Shown here: in pieces, positions 44,801-53,821 of the stretch
Layout: each line of letters begins with the position of its first letter
Numbering within the stretch: the stretch's first letter is position 1
DNA from: Rosellinia necatrix
Lineage: Eukaryota > Ascomycota > Sordariomycetes > Xylariales > Xylariaceae
Assembly: GCA_021209875.1 (NCBI GenBank)
Contig: JAGYVD010000005.1
Span: forward strand, 3,076,001 to 3,140,000
Length of the DNA: 64,000 bases
Direction of reading: 5' to 3'
Position numbers and translations under genes: made by a program
Notes under the pieces: generated by a model
Database searches by the model: none
What the model was told of the DNA's origin: nothing
Seen by the model: the letters and a program-made list of their open reading frames with translations, nothing else

Positions 44801-46557
44801 GACCTTTGAGCCATCAGGCGAGTAGCATCGTGAAGCTCCGCATTTCTTGCTGGCGACCCGTAAGTTGATGTTCCCACACGCCTCGGCGGCCTTGGGGTTG
44901 CGGCTTCTAGGACAGCCTCTGGGATCTCTGAAAACGAATCATCGTAACCTCCATCTTCCCTGCCACGATGCTCGTGCTCGTCTGTTACTGGCTTCGTAGG
45001 GAGACGGCCGGGAGCAGCCGCATGAAGGAAACTGTCCGGAATGCTAGAAAACGAATCGTCGACATTTCCTCTCCCAACAAAGACTTTGCGGCTAAGTGGT
45101 AATTGCTTTGGTCTCCTTGGGCTTTTCGCTAAGGCGCGCCCACTACTGCGAGTTTCTGTCGCAACAGACTCATTCCGAGTATCATCTCGGTCCTGATGTG
45201 AATCCGCATTTCTTTCCGGGTAGTCTTGGGCCTCTGTGGCTTGCGAAGAACTTTCCGTGCCGGTCTGCAAACTGCGCCGCAATGAGTCTAGCGCATCATT
45301 AACAATTCGGCTTGTCTCCTCACCCATCTCATGGTGGTCTGAGGAGGGTTGACTCCCATCATCACGAAATGAGGCCTGAAAAGAAGCTTGAAAGGAAGGT
45401 AGAGACTCCACCGCAATCATACTAAACTCGGAAGCGTCCGCTATCGTGTCATGTCGGTGATGCGTTATTCCATCTTCGTCCTGTGCAGATTGAGGGTCAC
45501 TGTCTAGTTCCATGTCTTGATAGTCTCCTCCATTCACAGACTCATCCTCCTCAGCCAATTCTTGGTGTGAAGAGGTAGGCGAACCCAAGGACCCAGCTAT
45601 CCTTTCCCGGTCCTGAGGAGAGCTAAGGGGTAATGGGAACGCCGTGCCTATACTCCGCCCTAGAGGGGGGTCTGCTGAGAGGCTGGTGTGATCGTTAAGA
45701 TGTTCACTTGGTGTTCTATCTCCCCCCACATTCAATGAGCCGTCAAGGCCACGTTGTATATTCGATCTCGAACCTGATGTATCAGTTGTGACAGCATCGC
45801 TCGTCTTGGGTTCAGCCTCGGCAGCGGGGGTAGGTTCTTCAGGTAGAGGCACCTTTCGAGGTCGGCCACGCTTCCTTCCGGTTGTCCTGTTCGATGTTTG
45901 TGAAGAGGGAGCAGGTGCATCTGCTATCGGCTTCAGAGGGGTCTTTCGTATTCTTGTCTTGGGTTTCGGTGTTTCCCCGTCGCCATCACCCTCGTTGTCC
46001 TTCGGCGCGTCGTCCAGGATGCCGGTCTCCGACGACGGTCCATCATCTTGCCGAGCTTGTTTGGATTTCCTCGGTATTGGAGTTCCTGCTCTTTTGCGCC
46101 CTCTCGGCATAGGTGTCCCATTGCTGGTGCGTCGTTGCCTGCCACGTCTCCGCGGAGTGCCAATAGGATCATCCCGCGGCTCATCTTCGTCGTTCAGGGG
46201 AACGGTGGTGGTGGTCGTCGTGATGGTCTCGCGGCGGCGCCTGGCCTTGGCGGGCGATGAGGATGCGGGAAACAGCTTGCGGTTGACACTACCGTGTGCT
46301 AAGGTGTCATCCGCTTCGACGGTGACGCGAATTCGCTGGGGAGATCGCTCGTCTCCGACATCGAGCTGGAAGGTTCGTTTCCTCGGCGACTGCGCGCGTA
46401 GTCCCCTTCGCGGACTGCTCTGTGGTATGTGTGGTATGGAGAAGGACGGCAGGTCCTGCTTGGTGATGCGACGTGACACGGGCCGTACAGAGCTCGGGAC
46501 GTCGTCGGCCAGCGGGTCTGGAGAAGACAAGTCGAGGAAGTAGTCGGCGTCGGCCAT
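41872..46557 (-). CDS. Large disordered AT-hook nuclear protein
   Basis: A single-exon frame of 1561 residues. The first 240 are basic with AT-hook-type cores: GRKRGRPRK (227-235) is a textbook minor-groove hook, and PRRRGRQRR (about 135-143) and PRGRKRAG are weaker ones. The long middle is low-complexity, rich in Ser/Pro/Glu/Asp/Gln, with repeated short motifs: two copies of the pattern DDSFS.IP(D/E)..L.AA..(G/R)R near residues 500 and 540, and several SPSPS-like blocks, suggesting phosphorylation. The last 100 residues (TTWSARHWARLDEML, VDDLRLTLEPWHLDVVEAF, GGWDEKSLAKRVFSLIMGWRRR) are compact and helical and look like the conserved core. It is annotated in related fungi, as far as I recall, as an AT DNA-binding protein. 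It probably acts on chromatin; the precise role is unknown. The long plus-strand frames inside it are shadows. Confidence 0.85.
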   Translation of the reverse strand: MADADYFLDLSSPDPLADDVPSSVRPVSRRITKQDLPSFSIPHIPQSSPRRGLRAQSPRKRTFQLDVGDERSPQRIRVTVEADDTLAHGSVNRKLFPASSSPAKARRRRETITTTTTTVPLNDEDEPRDDPIGTPRRRGRQRRTSNGTPMPRGRKRAGTPIPRKSKQARQDDGPSSETGILDDAPKDNEGDGDGETPKPKTRIRKTPLKPIADAPAPSSQTSNRTTGRKRGRPRKVPLPEEPTPAAEAEPKTSDAVTTDTSGSRSNIQRGLDGSLNVGGDRTPSEHLNDHTSLSADPPLGRSIGTAFPLPLSSPQDRERIAGSLGSPTSSHQELAEEDESVNGGDYQDMELDSDPQSAQDEDGITHHRHDTIADASEFSMIAVESLPSFQASFQASFRDDGSQPSSDHHEMGEETSRIVNDALDSLRRSLQTGTESSSQATEAQDYPERNADSHQDRDDTRNESVATETRSSGRALAKSPRRPKQLPLSRKVFVGRGNVDDSFSSIPDSFLHAAAPGRLPTKPVTDEHEHRGREDGGYDDSFSEIPEAVLEAATPRPPRRVGTSTYGSPARNAELHDATRLMAQRSNLDHGSGRLPTPEETSSSNAGSRQALDEDTGLANQDQPSAAQRVDVPSSPPIINRPRALDFGYSNLQQELNAVQDRRSSSPQRQFSSKTTSNKLQSLEAPQPPPRPSLSPIVRVGRTLQNVMSDNSSPEARERNLGSPFRGSMSSDYPHQSSIGRSPSPSIRNRGTQNQPQNLASSPARQDPNFKSNLDLNFGHPRRNSGVIGNLLGQDNNANAITEPPRSLITHPLADPIASLRRLSMTGSARADLPGSKGELSLSTQDNSSHRPIERLPLFQAASPHNQKAVERHGRSASMAAPADDTNLQPEQGQERFDESARVTNEKMSNEAEETHLDDENDDVDIWDIEASRMSSPGRPEAAQAAPGPLKSDVPQPRRSRVPSPWRRNNRRLIYKDDFASSSQIEIEESSQSEVDQSPPSDSRQQPPVSRPQEDTRSRAPEPEPIQKSPVQEERHERGASNSPNSSLNSFREHAGLAGSEEPDSPVGDEKPESPEQPEWAPDRMDVDDGGHETWEEPNDPGTPIAAEPSIDISEYSMVAQRTKEIQGRQEKPATSKPGLFGGFNLSSFFSSPVTLPTKAPALNSPGPVPVNDPASPRARSEANQPKGRPGLIRSTGLFAPMQQKETQIGAEQRNETFSPRSALQSTSTVADTYERSTLTSPAPSRSQSESVAPSTPERQVFPPSQREPHLSRLANEPRNSSPEVISNNRDETNYSTQENGDGQESHMSTDSSEYERLPPPEKLSRWDRHLSPTKSCFRSPLKPTTPGRMVAFSDPEISSPSSHVRSETRGTWDTYTWRDTPRDSTNAGNNIVPQSPPLRPTPEGQEDKQHPPGQQVRNANNHDSSDNTLLARLSAATAPAKEQPRRASASTSAAAAAAALSRTTWSARHWARLDEMLRQRRDDPPRFRQACALPSPDGRQSAALLGSEVSVDDLRLTLEPWHLDVVEAFKFEVGGWDEKSLAKRVFSLIMGWRRRAAETL

Positions 46558-48275
46558 TGCGCGGACATTGGCGCGTGTCGCGATCGGTAGCTATAATCTC
46601 GTCGTCATGGACGGTGGGCGTGAGCGGTGGGCGTGGGCGGTGGGCGTGGATGGTGCTATGGATGAAGCGTGCTGTGTACAAGGCTCAGAGGTCGCGTTAA
46701 TGGGCCCTAATACGGAAGGATTTGGTGTGATGATGCAAGGGTAAGGCGCGATAAAGGCAACTAAAAGAAGCAGTTTGTTTACTTTGACACCTTCAGGTTA
46801 AGCCTAGCTGGAGGTTAGTTAGAGGTGGCCGGTGGGGCGCGGGGCTTTTTAGTGGATATGGCTTCCGTACAGTACAGAAATATACCGAAGTACTGTACGA
46901 GATAATGGAGCATTCAAACCGCATAACTACCTACCTACCTACTAAGTACTTAGATATGTACTTTGTAACCCCCACAGTACCCAGTAGGCAGGTAGATTGA
47001 ATACGCCATATGTACCTTGGCTATAACCTTATAATTCGCCACTGAAGAATGAATAACTAAATTTGTATAGTTACATATCTCCAGATTTCATCCATCTGGG
47101 TTATCACAGGATTCGCCTAGTCCAAAGTCTCGAGTTTGTGTAAACTATTGTATGTATATCGATGCAATAAACATAAAGTAAGTCAAAGCTCATACGAGGA
47201 CCTCAATCCGGCCACAACAAGTAAGACAAGCTGTGGTGAGAAAACGTGGAAGGACATTACACAACGGCTTTACAGACCGAGATATAACGTCATTAGCCGA
47301 GTGCCGTATGATGTCAACCCCTTGGACAAGCAATGTGGGGTATATTCGAGTTTGCTACCGGGTTGACACTTAAAGATCAACTACTGCTAACTATAAGTAA
47401 GTATATTGATTTTATAATCGCCTAACGCCTACCACCAGGTTAAACGATTACATATATCATGTCCACGGACTACGGGGTTCAGGTTCAGAGCACCCTTCGC
47501 CATCATCTACCAGAGCGCTACACCATATCGAGAAATTGGTATACAACATGGAGTTCCACACAACACTTTCCGAACCGAAGACAAAGCTGTATTTAGTTGC
47601 AAGTACTAAGGTACAAGTAACGATGTGTGGCAGAGATAATTCAATAGTCACACGACATGAAGAATTCTCTGTCATTACACTACTTTATATGCATGTGCAT
47701 GTGCATGTGCATGGTGAAAGTGCGTATGGCTATTAATAGCATCACCTACTTGGGTCTCAAAACGACATTCTCTATTCCATACTTAAGTACATTGCTTCTA
47801 CATTGCTTCATCATACGCGGTTAACTCGCCCCAACTAGGTTTGCGGAGAGGATTACTCATGCAGCGCCTGTCGGCCAATTGCGTGATCCACGATCGCGCC
47901 AATCACAAATGAACTCTGCCGTCTCCGACGTTCGATGGCTTTGAAATGTGGTTTGCTGATAAATGACTTCAAGCTAGCCATGCCATATGCGATACTACCT
48001 ATTCGATATAAAATGAGCTGCCCTGGCTGCCTTGTTGGTTGATGAAGACACATTAAAGTCGCACATCATAGCAACTTAATAGCAACTTAATAGCGTATTC
48101 GGCAATTCGAACAGATCATTTTAGACATACATATACAAAGCTAAGCTCGGCAAATCAGCCCACCCACAGCATCAAAGTTACCTATTTCGATACTTCTGCT
48201 AGCCTCTAGGTATACTTACAACAATTGATACAACTAATACAACCAACCACCACCGTGCTCAACCTCTCATCCGCA
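46558..48275. other. Divergent intergenic region
   Basis: About 1.7 kb between the AT-hook gene (-) and the AsaB-like gene (+). The first 130 bp have short GGGCGTG repeats (46615-46650). A TACC run occurs near 46926 and a GCATGT run near 47691-47712. No coding segment is supported. Confidence 0.5.
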
Positions 48276-49133
48276 ATGGCCGTCTCAGCACCCATCACCG
48301 TCCCCAACGGCACCGTCACCGCCAAGCTGAACTTCTCCCGCCACCCGCCCGAGGGCCAGCTGGCCTTCGGCTACGTTGACACCCCGCCCGCCGGGGAGCC
48401 GCAGACCAACGTGGAGAAGTACGGGCAGGAGGTGACGCTCGAGGACGTGCGCGGCCGCGAGTCCGAGTTCAGCCTGGACCGCGACGCCTTCCAGGTCATC
48501 CAGGGCGTCCCGGCATCAAACGAGGCCGCGTTCGCAGACGACGACTCGATCAGGGCCAACTACTACCCGGAGGTGGAGAAGCTGCTGCTGGACCAGATCC
48601 CCGGCAGCAACCGGGTGTTTCTGTTCGACCACACGGTGCGGCGCGCGGACCCGAACGCGAGCCGCAAGGCCGTGCAGATCGTGCACATCGACCAGACGGC
48701 CTACTCGGCCGAGAAGCGGGTGCGCCGCCACATGGGCGCGGACGCCGAGGCGCTGCTGCGGGGCCGCTACCGCATCGTCAACGTCTGGCGGCCGCTGAAC
48801 CGCGGGCCCGTCGAGTCCATGCCGCTCGGCTTCGCCTCCAGCGCCACCCTCGACCAGCGCGACGTCATCCCCGTCGAGCACCGCTACCCCAGCGGCTACG
48901 TCGGCCAGACCGCCGCCATCGCCCACAACCCGGCCCAGAAGTGGTACTACCTCAGCGGCATGACCGGCGACGAGCGCCTCCTGCTCGAGTGCTTCGATAG
49001 CGAGAGCCTGAAGGAGGGCTCCGCCGTCGAGGGCGGGCGTGTGGCGCATACCGCCTTCGAGCACCCTCTAACACGACCAGATGCCGAGGGTCGGGAGAGC
49101 ATCGAAATCCGCGCTCTTGTCTTCAGTCCTTGA
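48276..49133 (+). CDS. AsaB/CmcJ-NvfI-family putative oxidoreductase
   Basis: From ATG 48276 the frame gives 285 residues. It has the pattern of fungal AsaB/GA4-desaturase-like and CmcJ/NvfI-like proteins, which include hydroxylases of natural-product and gibberellin pathways: LNFSRHPPEGQLAFGY-type start, VTLEDVRGRESEFSLDRDAF, RVFLFDHTVRR, VQIVHIDQTAYSAEKRVRRH with a possible His137-x-Asp139 metal pair, YRIVNVWRPLNRGPVESMPL, and NPAQKWYYLSGMTGDERLLLECFDS. The frame is open 17 codons further upstream, but the chosen ATG matches where family sequence begins. There is no signal peptide. Neighbours are not biosynthetic (a DsbA-like gene follows), so no pathway can be assigned. GC-rich third positions contrast with its A/T-rich flanks. 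Confidence 0.85.
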   Translation: MAVSAPITVPNGTVTAKLNFSRHPPEGQLAFGYVDTPPAGEPQTNVEKYGQEVTLEDVRGRESEFSLDRDAFQVIQGVPASNEAAFADDDSIRANYYPEVEKLLLDQIPGSNRVFLFDHTVRRADPNASRKAVQIVHIDQTAYSAEKRVRRHMGADAEALLRGRYRIVNVWRPLNRGPVESMPLGFASSATLDQRDVIPVEHRYPSGYVGQTAAIAHNPAQKWYYLSGMTGDERLLLECFDSESLKEGSAVEGGRVAHTAFEHPLTRPDAEGRESIEIRALVFSP

Positions 49134-49529
49134 GAATCTGATGTCAGAAAATGTATATAGCAAAGATATGAGCGGGTTTGGGTTATTTTGGGTATTGGAA
49201 TTATGAGGGAACATATCGTATATAATCATGCACATTTTATTTAATAATTGTTATTATGTCTAATTGCGACTGCATATATTTATTTTCTATTTACAAGGAT
49301 TAAACATCATAACGTCATGAAATACTACTTTAGAAACACACATCGTCGGAGTTCCGCCCTCACCTAAACACTCGATACAAACTAGTAACCCAACTAGTCC
49401 AGCAGCAGGCATCTATTTACAAATAAATCAATAAATAAATAGATTAACAAATCCGCTCAAGTAAGCATATATGAAAAGCACCAAACAGGAGCACAGAATC
49501 CATTCAAATCAAAATCACCAGCAGTCGCG
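49134..49529. other. Intergenic, A/T-rich
   Basis: About 400 bp of A/T-rich DNA with TTAT/AAAT runs between two genes on the plus strand. It serves as the AsaB-like 3' region and the DsbA-like promoter. Confidence 0.5.
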
Positions 49530-50517
49530 ATGACCAAGTTCAATATCGAAATCATCTCCGACCCCGTGTGCCCGTGGGTAAGCACAACCCCTAACCCCTA
49601 TCCTCTATCCACTTACACCACACACACACACACACACACCCTTCACCATAAGCCCAACTAACCTCTGGCCCTCAGTGCTACATCGGCAAGAAGCGCCTCG
49701 ACCAAGCGATCTCGCTGCACCGCAAGACGTACCCGAACGGCCGGGCAGACACCTTCGCGATCCGGTGGCGGGCGTTCTACCTCGACCGGGACGCCGCCAG
49801 CACCACTACCACCACCACCACCACCACCACCCCAGCACACAGCGTGCCGTACGCCGAGCGGCACCTCCGGCGCCTCGTCGACGCGCGGCGCGCGGCCGAC
49901 CCGTCGTCGCCGACGGCCGCGACGGCCGCGGACGAGGCGCTCGCGGCGCGGCAGCGCGCGCGCTCGCGGGCGTGGGGCGGGCGTCGGGGATCCGGTTCGG
50001 CTTCGCGGGGCGGATCGGCAGCACGCGGTCGGCGCACCGGGCGATCGCGTTCAGCCGCACGCGGGCCGCGGCCGCGAAGAACCCAACCCCGACTTCTACC
50101 ACCGACCAATCCCCTTCCCCTTCCCCTTCCTCTTCCACCTCCTCTTCCACCTCATCCTCCGGGCCCGACGACGGAGACGACGACGCCCAGGACCGCTTCG
50201 TGATGGCCTTGTTCGCGGCCTACTTCGAGGGCGCGGCGGACGTGACGAGCCACGCGGACCTCGCCGACGTCGCCGCCGCCGCGGGGCTCGGCCGCGCTGA
50301 AATGCTCGCGTGGCTGGATAGCGGCCGGGGCGCGGAGGAGGTCGATGCCGAAGACCGTGCCGCGAGGAGCCGCGGCCTTGGGGGCGTGCCGCACTTCACC
50401 GTCCAGGGCTTCGAGGTCGACGGCGCGCAGGACGTGCAGGATTTCTTAGACATTTTCACCAGGGTCAAGGAGGCGGAGCGGGGCCAGGGGCAAGCATCAG
50501 AGGTGCCGTTAGAATAA
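49530..50517 (+). CDS. DsbA/FrnE-like thioredoxin-fold protein, reading frame broken
   Basis: Exon one is 49530-49577 (MTKFNIEIISDPVCPW). After a 98-bp intron holding a CA repeat, exon two starts at 49676 with CYIGKKRLDQA. Together they give the CPWC redox motif of the FrnE branch of DsbA-like oxidoreductases/isomerases. WRAFYLDRDAA follows, then a Thr run encoded by ACC repeats, and VPYAERHLRRL. From about 49960 the homologous text is in another frame (GRASGIRFGFAGR, STRSAHRAIAF, then MALFAAYFEGAADVTSHADL and GLGGVPHFTVQGFEVDGAQ), running to the stop at 50517. The switch is in a very GC-rich stretch and no reasonable intron fixes it, so it is a sequence error or a real frameshift. A Ser-rich insertion near 50110-50160 is extra compared with the usual family. 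Expected role: a cytosolic thiol-disulfide or glutathione-type enzyme. Confidence 0.7.
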
Positions 50518-50905
50518 CGAAACATGATGTGGAACTGGTGACGAGGCTCATGAACCCCGTATAGTATGTGTAGCTCATATAGATTAGTATCCCCCCTCAC
50601 ATGGTACGGAGGCGCGTACAACATGAAGATTTCTCTCGGCGTTGCATTCAGTCGTGTTATCGAATACAAGTAAGCTACCTATCGCTCCTAAACTCCGAGT
50701 AATGGTAATATGACGGATGGCGATACGATAACGTGATACATTATGCCCCACCACCATCCAGCCGCCGAAAAAAAAAAAAGAATAAATGAATAGAGGTATA
50801 GCGACCAAGGGCCATGAAATTTCCCCTAATCCACAGGTGCCATCCCCCGGTTGCAGATAGACTGTTACGCCCATCCCCATCTGGGACGTACCAGATCTAA
50901 CTTCC
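50518..50905. other. Intergenic, convergent gene ends
   Basis: About 390 bp between the DsbA-like gene (+) and the SDS3-like gene (-), with an A-run at 50768-50779. Presumed 3' UTRs; nothing else seen. Confidence 0.5.
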
Positions 50906-52582
50906 TCACTTTCTTTTCCCCCTGCCGCTGCCGGCTCTACTCATCGCAACACCGCCCAGACTACTCTGCCGGCTCATAGGCGCCCCAGCAGATAGATTTG
51001 CAATTGCGTTCGTTGGCGCCGGATTTCCGACCGGTTCATCCCTCACACTGGAAGACACGCCCATCGCCTCTGCTAATGCATCCGTAGAAGGTCGAGGCCG
51101 TTGCACATAAGTGACATTTTTTACTCCTCCGCTGGGGAATTGACATGGTTTCGAGTAGGCGACGACCGCCGTTATCATGATCGATATTAGAGCCTCTCCC
51201 GTTCTTGGTCTGAAAATTCTTCCATATCGCCATCACTGTCACATCGTGTGTCGCATCCTCCGCGGATAAACAGGCTGGGGTGTTGGATTCCGATTTGACA
51301 TAAGCTTTAACGTAATGCGATTGGATAAGTGGAGGCATCTTAGGTTCTTGGGCTACCACTTTACTAAGGTTTCCTGCCAGTTCGAAGTTTGCTAAGCCTT
51401 CGAGGCCCAGTATCTTGTCATCGTAGAAGTTCTGTTGCCCGCCTCTCGTACTACGCGTTGTATGCGAGGGCTGTCGTTCCATCGTCACTGCTGAGAGCTC
51501 CTCCTCGTCCTCATTGGCTTCCCCGTTGCTGGTGTCACTCTCCTCGGGCGAGGGTAGTACATTTCCCCTCGCGTCGCGCCGCGTCAGCAGATGTTTGTGT
51601 GATGCCAGAGCCGCCGTGTTATAGGTCATAGAGAGCTCCTTGTCGGTAAACAGCTTATCCATGCTGTAAACAGGGCCGGTCCCCCGGCGCAGGCTCTTAA
51701 GTCTGTCGCTTTGCCAGAAGGGGGTCGCATTGGATGTGTCGCCTCTACGAGCAGGTACCGGCGATCCATCGTCGTCCCCTGCATGGCGTTTTCTCTTCTT
51801 GGTATCGGAGAAGCCGGGCAGTTCCTCCATCTCACGTCGCAGCCTGGTGTTTCGCTTGCCGTGGGTACCACCAGGGCTGGATGGGTTGGTTAGGCTGAAT
51901 TGATTCGGGTGCAAGAGCAATGCTGAGCTGTCCGAAATATCAATCGCCTCCTTCTCCTTGGTAAGCCGATACTTCTTCGACATGATATTGTTAATGAGCC
52001 TGTCTTTGAGGGTGTCTGATAGTGCTTTGTGCTCTCTCTTGGCTACTTCGATTCGATAGGCGTGGGTATTATGGTAGTCTTGCATCTTCCGCTCGTAGTC
52101 GTACTGGGTAGAGGTTAGCCGATGCCGCAGCCCAAGCTGTAGTTCGGGGGAGTCATGGCGCTTACCTTCTGCGCTGTCATGTCGTAGTCACGAGTCTCCA
52201 GGAGATCCTCCACGTCACGGATCCATTCTTGGAACGTAGGCCCGGCCATTTCTAGCAGGCTTCGGTGGGATGTGTTGGCATTGTTGTTGGCACCATTTGT
52301 ATTCTGGGAGAGCTCTCGCTCTCTTCGCTCTCGGTCGATCTCATCGAGGGGACGGTCGGCGTAGGGGTCAACCCGACAAACGAGGTTGACATCGACCTGG
52401 ATTTTCTGCAGTTCCTCTCGGTAATGGCGATCTTTCTCTCGGTTGAACTGCTCGGAGAGGGCGCTTAGGCGGTCACTTAGGACCTGGCGCTTCTTGTCTC
52501 GCTTGGATTGCGGCTGAGGGGATTGGCGGGAGAGTCTGCTCGTCCCCGCTCCCAGATGCTGTCCGGCGTCGAGGGCGGCCAT
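50906..52582 (-). CDS. SDS3: Sds3-like subunit of an Rpd3-type histone deacetylase complex
   Basis: Exons downward: 52582-52166, 52103-51167, 51126-50906, giving 524 residues. Sds3/Dep1/BRMS1-family proteins scaffold the large Rpd3/Sin3 deacetylase complex in the nucleus. The family core is clear: RDKKRQVLSDRLSALSEQF, DRHYREELQKIQVDVNLV, DPYADRPLDEIDRERRE, then across the first intron YDYERKMQDYHNTHAYRIEV and AKREHKALSDTLKDRLIN. PNQFSLTNPSSPGG and a long Ser/Asp-rich regulatory middle follow, and GGVKNVTYVQRPRPSTDALAEAMG leads into a basic GKRK tail. The first intron (62 bp) is solid. The second (51127-51166) would be only 40 bp with a GTCGTC donor. It is forced by the frame of the C-terminal homology, so it may instead mark a frameshift or a different splice site. 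A CT-rich 5' leader lies upstream. Confidence 0.85.
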
Positions 52583-53821
52583 GGCGAGCCGATGGAAGAG
52601 GATGGTTGTGGCTAATACTCCCAATACACAGAGCTCGCCGGGGTAGGGTAGCAGAGTAGCGGCGTCCAAGGTCAGGCGGCGAGGAGGAGGAGGAGGAGGA
52701 GGAGGCCTAAATCTCTGGCAGGTTGGTAGGTGAGACGAGAGAAGAGAAGAGAAAAGAGTGGTGTGTAGACTGGGAAAGCCCTTGTCCAGCAAAGCCCCAA
52801 GCTTACGGTGCGGTCTGCTTGGGATATGGTGCCGGGGAAAGGCAATTAGGAAGAAAATCAAGGCAGGGGCGGGGTTGAAGAGAATCTGGACCAGAGGTAA
52901 TAATCATTGAAGGTTTCAGAGTGTGTGCGTGCAGAGCAGCAAGGGAGATAACTGGTAGGTAGGTAGGCGACTTGGATCTGGAGAGAAATAGAAGCGCTGG
53001 TTCGCTGTTGCACCCTGGGTTAGATAGGTACTGTTACTGTAGATTAGCAAGTAACTAGTGTATGGCACGTAGCCACCCAGTTAGGCAAACCTAAAAAGAG
53101 AATAGCCGCCCCACTTCCCCGATTTGGTTACATTACCCACCCACCTGCTTGCCTCTAGTGTACCTTACCTGTAGAAAGGGACAGTCGCATACATGTATAA
53201 GTAAGTAGGTAGTCACAGGGTCGCGCGTCGATAGCCAAACATATGGCGAAAGAAGTATGGTATGCACAACTTACAATACCTTCGTCCCACGAAAGCCGGT
53301 GGGTGACATCCGGCCTCATACAGAATTTCCCCCTGCCCAGGTAGTGAGTGTAGTTGAGCGAGTGGCGCAGAAGAACCACATGAGGCGCATAAGGGATGTC
53401 GACATGGCTCACTATTCCGATAATTGCGTGTATAGGTAAGCGAAGAGTTGGTTGGCTTACCTATTAGGTAGGTATGTACTTATGTAGGTAGCTACCTTAG
53501 GTAGTAGTAGTAATATTAACGTCTAGTCTAGGTAAGCTACCTTAGGTAGTAGTAGTATTAACGTCTAATCTAGGTGTCTGGCAGTGCTAGTTACATTTTA
53601 ATGGTAGCTACCTTAGGCAGTAGTAGTAGTAGTAGTATTAACGTCTAGTATAGGGTAAGTAAATAGATTGGTGGGCAGGCATGCGCTAAATCGTCCTCGT
53701 CTGTCAGGTTGTAACTAGGTATTGCATGTGCCCAAATGCGATGTGGCTGCAATATATATCAACTTATCAACTTATCAACTTATACCAGCATCGAAGTATC
53801 TAAGCTGTGTAGACGGTAGAA
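52583..53821. other. Divergent intergenic region with TAG-repeat units
   Basis: About 1.24 kb between the SDS3-like gene (-) and the HET gene (+). A GGA triplet run at 52683-52704 lies in the SDS3 leader. GGTAGGTA motifs occur at 52952-52963 and 53466. The tandem TAG-repeat units lie at 53487-53654. Confidence 0.55.
53487..53654 (+). repeat. Three copies of a GCTACCTTAGG-(TAG)n-TATTAACGTCTA unit
   Basis: Copies at about 53487-53531, 53532-53574 and 53603-53654 share GTA(A)GCTACCTTAGG(T/C)AG, then 3-6 TAG triplets, then TATTAACGTCTA and TAGG. They differ mainly in TAG number. A fourth, inverted copy of the TAG/TATTAACGTC part is at 28234-28260. Confidence 0.85.

Noticed and set aside
53455..53660. 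TAG and GGTA repeats as a CRISPR array
   Set aside because: No uniform spacers, repeat length varies, and the genome is eukaryotic.
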